Source: an uncultured Bacilli bacterium
GTDB taxonomy: Bacteria; Bacillota_I; Bacilli_A; RF39; UBA660
Assembly (NCBI GenBank): GCA_949505625.1
Contig: CATBQD010000014.1
Location: 1-40,510, forward strand
Length of the DNA: 40,510 nucleotides
Direction: 5' to 3'
Position numbers and translations under genes: made by a program. Positions 16,088 to 22,750 of the stretch are shown in pieces. How positions within the stretch are numbered: position 1 is the stretch's first letter; every line of letters begins with the position of its first letter. The notes below the pieces were generated by a model. It saw only the letters and a list, made by a program, of their open reading frames with translations, searched no databases and was not told where the DNA came from.

Positions 16088-16612
16088 ATGGCAAATTATG
16101 ATATAAGTGAAAAAGACGAGTTTTTAATGTTATTGCGTAGTATAGAAAAAATGATGCGGGTAAATCCGACTATGTTATTAAATAGTCCAGATTATGTAGA
16201 AAAAGTAGGGAGATTTAATTCTTTAGTTTCACTAGTACCAAATTTTAGATTATCTAGTGAAGAAAGTAAGGAAGTACAAGCATTATGGGATTCTCTTAAA
16301 TTGTGTACTGCCAAACGTGCAACAAAGGTAGAAGAATTAAATCAGTTAACTCCTCAAGAAAGATTATTACATCTTTTAAGAGGCGTGATAAAAAAGTGGA
16401 AGACGGCTTCCTATGATGAAAAAAAAGAATTGATTAGTGAAGTTCATAGATTGCAGTTAGATTCAAGCGTAATGGCAAGGATGACACCAGTACAAGTTCA
16501 GACGTATCGTGAGCTTATGGAAACCGTGAAGAGGCTTGCTAATGTTGAACAAATAAGCTTAGAAGAATATAGTAAATTAGAAAATTCTGAACGGAAAAGA
16601 CTTGGATTATAA
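16088..16612 (+). CDS. Unrecognised helical soluble protein
   Basis: 174 residues, almost entirely helical by composition, with no signal or membrane segment. Motif-like parts include SIEKMMRVNPTMLLNSP, LTPQERLLHLLRGVIKKWK and MARMTPVQVQTYRELMETVKRL. The repeated 'TP-x-(E/Q)' helix caps suggest a helical bundle. It follows the 75-residue protein by two bases and precedes membrane paralogue 2 by about 50 bases containing a fresh GGGAGGA ribosome site. I do not recognise it; an operon-specific cytoplasmic partner of the membrane paralogues is possible but unproven. Confidence 0.65.
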   Translation: MANYDISEKDEFLMLLRSIEKMMRVNPTMLLNSPDYVEKVGRFNSLVSLVPNFRLSSEESKEVQALWDSLKLCTAKRATKVEELNQLTPQERLLHLLRGVIKKWKTASYDEKKELISEVHRLQLDSSVMARMTPVQVQTYRELMETVKRLANVEQISLEEYSKLENSERKRLGL

Positions 16613-16663
16613 TTAAAGTATTATTTTAATAAAAAATAAAATGATTAAAAAGGGAGGAATATT

Positions 16664-17233
16664 ATGAATTTAAATTCCATTAATATTAATCAAGTAATTG
16701 ATATGAGTAGAAGAAAGTTAAGTATAAAAAAATTATTGATGCAATGTTTGGCATTTTTTACAGGTGTGATTTGTGCGAGTAGTTTATTCTGTGATTTTGT
16801 TTGTCAAATTTCACTTCCTTGGAGTGGATGGCTTGCAATGGCAGGTTGTAGTGCGATTTACGGTGCTTCAAAAGTGATAGCTTTTCATAAAGCAAAAAGG
16901 CAAGCAAATGAACAGTTAACAGCTTTGGCAAAGCACTTATCAGAAGAGGGAATTGACGTTTCTAGACTTTCTTTAAAAAAAGCAAGATTAGGAATGAAAA
17001 TGCCCAGATTTGTGCTAGAAAGTTATGGAGAAGTTTGTATTATAGAAAACGTAGCAGTATTTGAAGATCGTACTCAAAAGTTGAGAGCCTTAAAACAGTT
17101 GCGTTCAGAAGTCGTTCGTGAATTTCGAAAACCAACGAGTGAAGATGTTATAGATGGAAATTGGACAGAAACAATTACTGATTCAACAGAAGCAGAAAAA
17201 TTTCTTGTTTTAATGAATATGTATAGGAGATAA
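16664..17233 (+). CDS. Unrecognised membrane protein, paralogue 2 of 3
   Basis: 189 residues with the same architecture as the gene at 14424: a polar lead (NLNSININQVIDMSRRK), a hydrophobic hairpin at about 24-72 with four cysteines (CLAFF, VICASS, FCDFVCQ, AGCSA), then a basic turn and a soluble domain. Shared motifs read LTALAKHLSEEGIDVSRLSL and FEDRTQKLRALKQLRSEVV. The cysteine-rich helix pair is specific to this copy. A GGGAGGA site sits seven bases before the start. The next paralogue starts six bases downstream, so both are clearly co-transcribed. Function unknown. Confidence 0.75.
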   Translation: MNLNSININQVIDMSRRKLSIKKLLMQCLAFFTGVICASSLFCDFVCQISLPWSGWLAMAGCSAIYGASKVIAFHKAKRQANEQLTALAKHLSEEGIDVSRLSLKKARLGMKMPRFVLESYGEVCIIENVAVFEDRTQKLRALKQLRSEVVREFRKPTSEDVIDGNWTETITDSTEAEKFLVLMNMYRR

Positions 17234-17238
17234 GCAAT

Positions 17239-17793
17239 ATGGATTTAACACAATATAAGCTAGAAGAGTTGATTGAAAATAGTAATATTAAAATAGACGG
17301 TGCCCATATTCTTTATAAGAACTTAAAATTGTTTACCATAATATTAGTAATTGAAGCTCTTATTTTATGTCCCCTTACTTGGAGTTTTATAAATTCAACA
17401 ATTTATCTTTGGCTTGTTGCAGTAATGGCTCCTATTAAAACGGGTCTCAATTTTTTAACTCCTAGTTTCAAGAAAAAACGTGCCAATAAAAAATTAACAG
17501 AAGTAGTATCTATTTTAAAAGAACATGGAATAGATACAAGTAAAACAAAATTGATGAAAGCAAAAATAAAGTCTCGTTATTTAAAATGTATTATTAGTGA
17601 AAACGGGGCTAAAATGACATCTTGTCATATTATCTTATTTCAAGATAGAAATGAGCAAATAAAAGCATTAAAACAAGCACGTGCAGAACTCGTTTCTTTT
17701 CAATTTCCATTTCGAAATACGATTGTTGGTGAAACAAAGATTATTGAGAATGAAAAAATAGCCAAGCAATTATATCTAGATATGAAGAGATAA
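17239..17793 (+). CDS. Unrecognised membrane protein, paralogue 3 of 3
   Basis: 184 residues; begins MDLTQYKLEELIENSN, close to the starts of the other two copies, and has a hydrophobic hairpin at about 30-70 (FTIILVIEALILCPLTWSF, then YLWLVAVMAPIKTG). The soluble domain shows LTEVVSILKEHGIDTSKTKL and FQDRNEQIKALKQARAELV. It ends the run at a good terminator. Three related two-helix proteins in one region suggest subunits of a hetero-oligomer or a diversified family; nothing in the sequence gives a biochemical activity. Confidence 0.75.
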   Translation: MDLTQYKLEELIENSNIKIDGAHILYKNLKLFTIILVIEALILCPLTWSFINSTIYLWLVAVMAPIKTGLNFLTPSFKKKRANKKLTEVVSILKEHGIDTSKTKLMKAKIKSRYLKCIISENGAKMTSCHIILFQDRNEQIKALKQARAELVSFQFPFRNTIVGETKIIENEKIAKQLYLDMKR

Positions 17794-17807
17794 ATTCTCT
17801 TTTTTTA
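17785..17807 (+). terminator. Terminator of the three-paralogue operon
   Basis: AAGAGA-TAAAT-TCTCTT hairpin followed by a T run. Confidence 0.8.
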
Positions 17808-17822
17808 CTTTTTATTTATAAA

Positions 17823-17852
17823 TTATAGTATAATATATTTGGTGATATTATG
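17823..17852 (+). promoter_or_regulatory. Promoter/leader of the PepSY gene, duplicated before the response regulator
   Basis: TATAAT at 17829-17834, then TTTGGTGATATTATG holding the ribosome site and start. The 30 bases match 18634-18663 except at one position. No good -35 is visible. Confidence 0.65.
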
Positions 17853-18587
17853 AAGCATGGTTTAAAAATAGCGTTAGTTTCTTTAATCATTTTATTATTT
17901 GTATTGATAGTAGGATTGTTTTTCCTATTAAAAGATGTAAAAAAATTAGCTATCAATGAAGTAGAAAAAATTGTTTTAAAAGATGTTAATAAGAAAAAGT
18001 CAGAAGTTACTTTCTTAAAAACAGAACTAGATTTTGAAAACGGAAAATATGTTTATGAAGTTGAATTATTAGTAAACACAATAGAATATGAATATGAAAT
18101 TGATGCGAAACAAGGAACGATTTTAAAAAAAGAGGTAAAAAAAGAAAATCAGAATATTAATCCTCCAACAATCTCATTAGAGAAAGCCAAAGAAATCGCA
18201 TTAGAAAAAGCAGGAGTAGATAAAAATAGCTCAGATTTATTATTTACCAAAGAAAAGCAAGAGGAAATTTATGAAATCGAATTTATTTATAGAGATACAA
18301 AATATGAATATGAAATTGGGTTATCTGGACAAATCTTAAAAGAGGAAAAGGAAATAAAATCACAAACAAATACAAATGTTTCCTTGGAACAAGCCAAAAC
18401 GATTGTTTTCAATCATGCTGATATTCCATTATCTGCATCTAACATTTCTTTTCTAAAAGAAAAACAGGATATGGAAGATGGAAGATTGGTTTATGAAATT
18501 GAATTTTTATATCAAGGGAAAAAATATGATTATGAAGTAGATGCTAACACAGGAGAAATATTAGAATATGAAGTGAAACAAATTTAA
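17850..18587 (+). CDS. Membrane-anchored triple-PepSY-domain protein
   Basis: 245 residues: a membrane helix at about 5-28 (ALVSLIILLFVLIVGLFFLL), then an external part with three PepSY-type repeats. Repeat 1 (about 33-85) has VYEVELLVNTIEYEYEID, repeat 2 (about 106-164) SLEKAKEIALEKAGV and YEIEFIYRDTKYEYEIG, and repeat 3 (about 175-243) SLEQAKTIVFNHADI and YEIEFLYQGKKYDYEVD. PepSY domains are known as protease-inhibitor or sensor-like envelope modules. Its leader is nearly identical to that of the response regulator directly downstream, suggesting co-regulation with the two-component system. It ends with its own terminator. No lipobox cysteine is seen, so it is a bitopic protein facing outward. 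Confidence 0.85.
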   Translation: MKHGLKIALVSLIILLFVLIVGLFFLLKDVKKLAINEVEKIVLKDVNKKKSEVTFLKTELDFENGKYVYEVELLVNTIEYEYEIDAKQGTILKKEVKKENQNINPPTISLEKAKEIALEKAGVDKNSSDLLFTKEKQEEIYEIEFIYRDTKYEYEIGLSGQILKEEKEIKSQTNTNVSLEQAKTIVFNHADIPLSASNISFLKEKQDMEDGRLVYEIEFLYQGKKYDYEVDANTGEILEYEVKQI

Positions 18588-18603
18588 AACAATTTGTTTT
18601 TTC
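18576..18603 (+). terminator. Terminator after the PepSY gene
   Basis: AAACAAATT-TAAAAC-AATTTGTTT hairpin covering the stop codon, then a T run. Confidence 0.8.
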
Positions 18604-18633
18604 TTACTTTTTATTCACTTTCTTTTTGATAAG

Positions 18634-18663
18634 TTATAGTATAATGTATTTGGTGATATTATG
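18634..18663 (+). promoter_or_regulatory. Promoter/leader of the two-component system
   Basis: TATAAT at 18640-18645 and the same GGTGATATTATG start context as at 17823-17852, with one mismatch in 30 bases. Confidence 0.65.
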
Positions 18664-19341
18664 GCAAAAATTTTGATTGTAGAAGATGAAGAAACAATAC
18701 GTGTAGGTTTAAAATATTATTTAGAAGCAGAAAGTTTTGATATTCAAGAAGCGAGTTGTTCAAAAGAGGCGATAGATTCAATCAAACAAAACTCATTTGA
18801 TATTGTATTACTGGATATTAATTTGCCAGATGAAGATGGATATCAAACATTTCAGAAAATAAAGCAATTAAAAGATATTCCAATTATTTTTTTAACTGCG
18901 AATGATATGGAAATATCAATTGTAAGAGGATTAGATATGGGAGCAGATGATTATATTACCAAACCATTCAAAGCAAGGGAGCTTGTCTCTAGAATTAAAA
19001 ATGTTTTAAGACGTAATTCTAAGGAAAATAGTTCTGTTATTACAATTCGAGATATTAAAATAGATATGAAACAAGCCAAAGTATTTAAAAATGGTGTTGA
19101 TGTAATGTTGACAGCTCTTGAATATAAAATATTATTAATTCTTGCTTTAAATCCAAATGTGGTGTTTTCTAGAGAAAAAATTTTAGCCGACATTTGGGAT
19201 GTCAATGAGGCCTATGTAAATGATAATACCCTAACTGTTTATGTAAAAAGAATTAGAGAAAAAATAGAAGATAATCCAAATGACCCTAAAATTATAGAGA
19301 CAGTAAGAGGAGTTGGATATAAAGTTGGTGGCTCATGTTAA
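18661..19341 (+). CDS. OmpR/PhoB-family response regulator
   Basis: 226 residues. The receiver domain is at 1-118: IVEDEE acidic pocket, phospho-acceptor Asp52 in LLDINLPDEDG, FLTAND with the conserved threonine, and the lysine in DDYITKPF. The winged-helix DNA-binding domain is at about 128-224, with LTALEYKILLILALN, VFSREKIL and TVYVKRIREKI ending in RGVGYKV. It would be phosphorylated by the kinase encoded next, which overlaps it by seven bases (ATGTTAA). Likely targets are the ABC transporter operon at 21.9 kb, whose promoter lacks a -35 and carries spaced GTCA repeats, and possibly itself. Start supported by GGTGAT. Confidence 0.95.
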   Translation: MAKILIVEDEETIRVGLKYYLEAESFDIQEASCSKEAIDSIKQNSFDIVLLDINLPDEDGYQTFQKIKQLKDIPIIFLTANDMEISIVRGLDMGADDYITKPFKARELVSRIKNVLRRNSKENSSVITIRDIKIDMKQAKVFKNGVDVMLTALEYKILLILALNPNVVFSREKILADIWDVNEAYVNDNTLTVYVKRIREKIEDNPNDPKIIETVRGVGYKVGGSC

Positions 19342-20561
19342 AAGGGAAAGATGCAAAACAGCTTGTTTTTTTAGAACTGATTTTATTTGGAATTGCTTTA
19401 ATTGTAGGCTTTCTTTTTTATAAGTTTATAGACCATCAATATAAAAAGGAATTTGTAAAAAGTAATGGTTATATGATATCCGCTCTTTTAAAGAAACATC
19501 CAGAATTAGAAGATGAAGTAATTACTTCTATTTTATCTGGGCAAGGAAGTTTTGAAGAGGGAAAAGCAATCTTAGAAAAGTATGGATTGGATGAAAGTGG
19601 AACTTTAGATTATTTAGAACATTTTCATAATTTACAAACAGAAATTATCATTATGACTTTTTTAATTATTACAAGTATCTTTATTTTGCTTTCTTTTTTC
19701 TATTGGCGATTTTTATATGTTCAAAATCGTCAATTAAATTCGCTTAGTGAGTACATGGGGCAAGTTTTAAATGGAAAGTATAATTTAGATGTGAAAGATT
19801 ATGAAGAAGGAAACATCAGTACATTAAAAAATGATGTTTATAAACTAACTGTAAAATTAAAAGAAGGAAGAGACCAATCTTTACAGGATAAGAAAGAATT
19901 AGAACAAATATTATCTGATATTTCTCATCAAATTAGAACGCCATTAACTAGTATGTATGTTATCAATGATTTACTTTCAAAAGATGATATTGACCCTAAA
20001 ACAAAACAACAGTTCTTAGAAAAAGATAGAATTCAATTAGAACGGATTGAATGGCTTGTAACAACGTTATTAAAGATGTCACGTTTGGATAGTGGAAGTG
20101 TTAAATTAAACTTAGAGCAAACAAATGTTGTAAGTGTGCTAGAAGAAGCTTTAGAGCCACTTCAAATTCCAATGGAGTTAAAAGGAATTCAAGTCCGTTT
20201 TGAAAGAAAAAAGAAAATTATGGTATTGTTAGATGCTCATTGGACAGTAGAAGTATTTGTTAATGTTTTAAAGAATGCTTATGAACATACAAATGAAGGT
20301 GGAGAAATTACTATTGAAATTATAGATAATCCACTTTATACAGAGGTATCAATTCATGATACAGGAACTGGTATCAAAAAAGAAGAGCTTCCTCATATAT
20401 TTGAGCGCTTCTATACAGGAAGTAGCAATAAAGAGTCTATTGGAGTAGGATTAAATATGGCCAAAAAGGTTATGGAAAAACAAAATGGAGAGATATATGC
20501 AACTTCTATAGAAGGAGAAGGAACAACATTTTTTATCAAATTTTATAAAAATATGATTTAG
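19335..20561 (+). CDS. Sensor histidine kinase
   Basis: 408 residues: helix 1 (about 9-31), an external domain of about 60 residues (SNGYMISALLKKHPELEDE...), helix 2 (about 92-117), then the kinase core. His198 is in SDISHQIRTPLTSM; N box NVLKNAYEHTNEGG; G1/F boxes DTGTGIKKEELPHIFERFYTG; G2 GVGLNMAKKVM. The external domain is too large for a BceS-type intramembrane-sensing kinase, so it probably senses a ligand or a partner directly. The PepSY protein encoded upstream is a candidate partner. It overlaps the regulator gene and ends in a terminator whose sequence is repeated after the nuclease gene that follows. Confidence 0.95.
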   Translation: MLKGKDAKQLVFLELILFGIALIVGFLFYKFIDHQYKKEFVKSNGYMISALLKKHPELEDEVITSILSGQGSFEEGKAILEKYGLDESGTLDYLEHFHNLQTEIIIMTFLIITSIFILLSFFYWRFLYVQNRQLNSLSEYMGQVLNGKYNLDVKDYEEGNISTLKNDVYKLTVKLKEGRDQSLQDKKELEQILSDISHQIRTPLTSMYVINDLLSKDDIDPKTKQQFLEKDRIQLERIEWLVTTLLKMSRLDSGSVKLNLEQTNVVSVLEEALEPLQIPMELKGIQVRFERKKKIMVLLDAHWTVEVFVNVLKNAYEHTNEGGEITIEIIDNPLYTEVSIHDTGTGIKKEELPHIFERFYTGSSNKESIGVGLNMAKKVMEKQNGEIYATSIEGEGTTFFIKFYKNMI

Positions 20562-20582
20562 ATAGATTTCTCTATCTTTTTT
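20560..20582 (+). terminator. Terminator after the kinase; left copy of a 22-base repeat
   Basis: GATAGA-TTTC-TCTATC hairpin followed by six Ts. The 22 bases at 20561-20582 recur with one mismatch at 21792-21813. Confidence 0.85.
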
Positions 20583-20583
20583 C

Positions 20584-20612
20584 TTGTTTCTGAATAATGT
20601 ATCTAGTATAAT
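20584..20612 (+). promoter_or_regulatory. Promoter of the YhcG-type gene
   Basis: TTGTTT, 17-base spacer, TATAAT. The roughly 165-base leader after it holds a small hairpin (TCCTCA / TGGGGA, about 20631-20650) and no convincing gene. Confidence 0.65.
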
Positions 20613-20776
20613 AGAAATATATAAAAGCTTGTCCTCACTAGTTTGGGGAAATATGAGTGATAAATGGAATTTAAGTATGAGCAGAATCCAATGGAAAGGA
20701 GAAGTCTTTTAGTAATAAAAGAAATCTAAAGTACCAACACATAACGCTTTAGAAATTAGTTATGGAGGGAAAATAA

Positions 20777-21796
20777 ATGAATGAAAAATTAAATAATCAA
20801 GTTGATTCTGCTTTTGATGATATTAGAGAATTAGTAATCAATTGTAGAAATAAGGTATATAGTGTTGTTAATACTGAGATGTTACATTTGTATTGGAATA
20901 TAGGATATATGATTATGAAAATTCAAAACGGTGATGAAAGAGCATCATATGGAGATATGATTTTGGAGATATTGTCAAAAAAGTTAACATCTGAATTTGG
21001 AAAAGGCTTTTCAAGTAGAAATTTAAGAACTATGAGAAAATTTTATTTGACATATCCAATTTGGAAGACAGTGTCTTCCAAATTAAGTTGGTCGCATTAT
21101 TTAGAACTAATTAAAATTCCTGAGAAAAATAAAAGAGGGTTTTATTTGGCTGAAAGTATTCAATCTAATTGGAGTGTAAGAGAATTGCAAAGACAAATTT
21201 CTTCTTTATTTTATGAAAGGCTCTTAGTTGCAAAGGATAAGAAAAAGATAAGAGAGTTAGCTTCAAAAGGGCAAGTTTTAAAGGATGGAAGGGATTTTGT
21301 AAAGGACCCTTTTGTATTAGAATTTTTAGATATAAAAGAAAATACAGATTATCTAGAAAGAGATTTAGAAAAGAATATATTAAAGCATTTAAAAGAATTT
21401 TTATTAGAATTAGGGAAAGGATTTAGTTATGTTGGAAATCAAGTACGTTTAACATTAGAAGAGGACCATTTTTATCCAGATTTAGTATTCTATAATCGAA
21501 TCTTGAAATGCTTTGTGATTATTGATTTAAAAATTGGAAAAGTGGGATATAAAGAAATAGGACAAATGCAAATGTATATTAATTATTATGATAGAGAAAT
21601 AAAAAGTGACGAGGAAAATGCAACAATTGGAATTTTGCTTGGTACAACAGCAAATAAAACAGTGGTAAAATATACACTTCCAAAAGACAATAAGACTATT
21701 TTTTCTTCTACATATAAATTTCATATTCCAACAGAAGAAGAATTTATAATAGAAATAGAAAGAGAAAAAGCGATTTTTAATTCACAAGAAGGATAG
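20777..21796 (+). CDS. DUF1016/YhcG-family PD-(D/E)XK nuclease
   Basis: 339 residues. The N-terminal DUF1016 region contains LYWNIGYMIMK, YGDMILEILSKKLTSEFGKGF, SSRNLRTMRKFY and WSHYLELI. The C-terminal nuclease domain carries YPDLVFY (about 234-240) and FVIIDLKIG (about 246-254), the PD...(D/E)xK core. YhcG proteins are common beside restriction-modification loci and in genome islands, and recombination or DNA-cleavage roles have been proposed. No methyltransferase or restriction gene is adjacent. The gene lies between a two-component system and the ABC transporter it probably controls, with its own promoter and terminator, so it looks inserted. AGGGAAAA precedes the start. Confidence 0.9.
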   Translation: MNEKLNNQVDSAFDDIRELVINCRNKVYSVVNTEMLHLYWNIGYMIMKIQNGDERASYGDMILEILSKKLTSEFGKGFSSRNLRTMRKFYLTYPIWKTVSSKLSWSHYLELIKIPEKNKRGFYLAESIQSNWSVRELQRQISSLFYERLLVAKDKKKIRELASKGQVLKDGRDFVKDPFVLEFLDIKENTDYLERDLEKNILKHLKEFLLELGKGFSYVGNQVRLTLEEDHFYPDLVFYNRILKCFVIIDLKIGKVGYKEIGQMQMYINYYDREIKSDEENATIGILLGTTANKTVVKYTLPKDNKTIFSSTYKFHIPTEEEFIIEIEREKAIFNSQEG

Positions 21797-21813
21797 ATTT
21801 TTCTATCTTTTTT
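21792..21813 (+). terminator. Terminator after the YhcG gene; right copy of the 22-base repeat
   Basis: GATAGA-TTTT-TCTATC hairpin followed by six Ts; one mismatch to 20561-20582. Confidence 0.85.
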
Positions 21814-21842
21814 GTTTATGAAATCTCTTAGTAATCAGGAAT

Positions 21843-21897
21843 GTGACGAAACTGTCATGATTTTAGTCACAGTAAAGTCATAATGATTAGATAGAAT
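21843..21897 (+). promoter_or_regulatory. Putative response-regulator-activated promoter of the ABC operon
   Basis: GTCAT, GTCAC and GTCAT begin at 21854, 21866 and 21877, 11-12 bases apart, and TGTGAC/GTCACA (21843 and 21866) forms an inverted pair. A TAGAAT -10 sits at 21892-21897 with no -35. This layout fits binding of an OmpR-family dimer on one helix face. Confidence 0.55.
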
Positions 21898-21921
21898 GGT
21901 ATCAGTGAAGGAGGAATTGAC

Positions 21922-22101
21922 ATGAAAGAATTTGCTTGTTATATCATTCCAATCATTTTGGTGTTTGGCTTGATTGGAATTATAGAAAGTGCTATGCTAT
22001 TTGAGAAAGCAGAAGAAGAATTAACACTTAAAAGTTCAATCAAGGAAAATGAAAGAAAGGAAGATTACTATGGAAATATTGAAAGTAGAGAATTTATGTA
22101 A
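21922..22101 (+). CDS. 59-residue single-helix membrane protein leading the ABC operon
   Basis: A short gene with a perfect GAAGGAGG ribosome site seven bases before its ATG. The product starts MKEFACYIIPIILVFGLIGI, one membrane helix at about residues 5-22, followed by a charged tail (ESAMLFEKAEEEL and onward). It overlaps the ABC ATPase start by 32 bases, so translation is likely coupled. I know no family. Its place right after the presumed regulated promoter suggests a small regulator or accessory subunit of the transporter. Confidence 0.7.
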   Translation: MKEFACYIIPIILVFGLIGIIESAMLFEKAEEELTLKSSIKENERKEDYYGNIESREFM

Positions 22102-22750
22102 GACATATGGAAAAGGAGAAACATTAGTAAAAGCTTTAGACCATGTAAGTTTTTCCGTAGAAAAAGGAGAATTTGTAGCGATTGTAGGTTCAAGTGGAAG
22201 TGGGAAAAGTACTTTATTACATATTTTAGGTGGTGTAGATAGACCAACAAGTGGAAAAGTATATGTAGATGGAGAGGATGTCTATAAGTTAAATGAAACC
22301 AATTTGGCAATATTCAGAAGAAGACAAGTAGGTTTAATTTATCAGTTTTACAATTTGATTCCAATTTTAAATGTAACAGAAAATATGACGTTACCAATAT
22401 TATTAGATAGTAAAAAAGTAGATGAGAGCTATTTAAAAGAATTGATAGAGACATTAGGATTACAAAATAGAGTGAATCACTTACCAAATGAGTTATCGGG
22501 TGGACAACAACAAAGGGTATCAATAGGAAGGGCATTAATGAATCATCCAGCACTACTATTAGCAGATGAACCAACTGGAAATTTGGATAGCAAAGCATCC
22601 AAAGAAATAGTAGAATTATTAAAATTATCAAATAAAAAATATAAACAAACCATTATTATGATTACACATGATTATAATTTGGCGTTAAATGCAAATAGAA
22701 TCATTACCATTGATGATGGGAAAATTATCAGTGATGAGAAGGTGCAATAA
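22070..22750 (+). CDS. ABC transporter ATP-binding protein (MacB/LolD-like)
   Basis: 226 residues from ATG 22070 (MEILKVENLCKTYGKGE). Walker A GSSGSGKST (about 41-49), Q-loop YQFYNLIPILNV, signature LSGGQQQR (about 142-149), Walker B ALLLADEPTG (about 162-171) and H-loop IMITHD. This subgroup pairs with FtsX-type permeases that move lipoproteins or peptides or expel antimicrobial peptides by mechanical action. An in-frame ATG at 22049 is less likely because GAAAGGAAG is correctly placed for 22070. The stop overlaps the permease start (TAATG), so the two subunits are coupled. Confidence 0.95.
   Translation: MEILKVENLCKTYGKGETLVKALDHVSFSVEKGEFVAIVGSSGSGKSTLLHILGGVDRPTSGKVYVDGEDVYKLNETNLAIFRRRQVGLIYQFYNLIPILNVTENMTLPILLDSKKVDESYLKELIETLGLQNRVNHLPNELSGGQQQRVSIGRALMNHPALLLADEPTGNLDSKASKEIVELLKLSNKKYKQTIIMITHDYNLALNANRIITIDDGKIISDEKVQ

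Noticed and set aside
20653-20712. 19-codon reading frame with a GGGGA site in the leader of the YhcG gene
   Set aside because: Too short, low complexity of evidence, and the GGGGA is part of a small hairpin. It could be a leader peptide but nothing supports it.
22068-22631. Two long antisense reading frames opposite the ABC ATPase gene
   Set aside because: Low-complexity, Leu/His/Phe-rich translations mirror the AT-rich coding strand; no ribosome sites; the plus-strand gene is certain.
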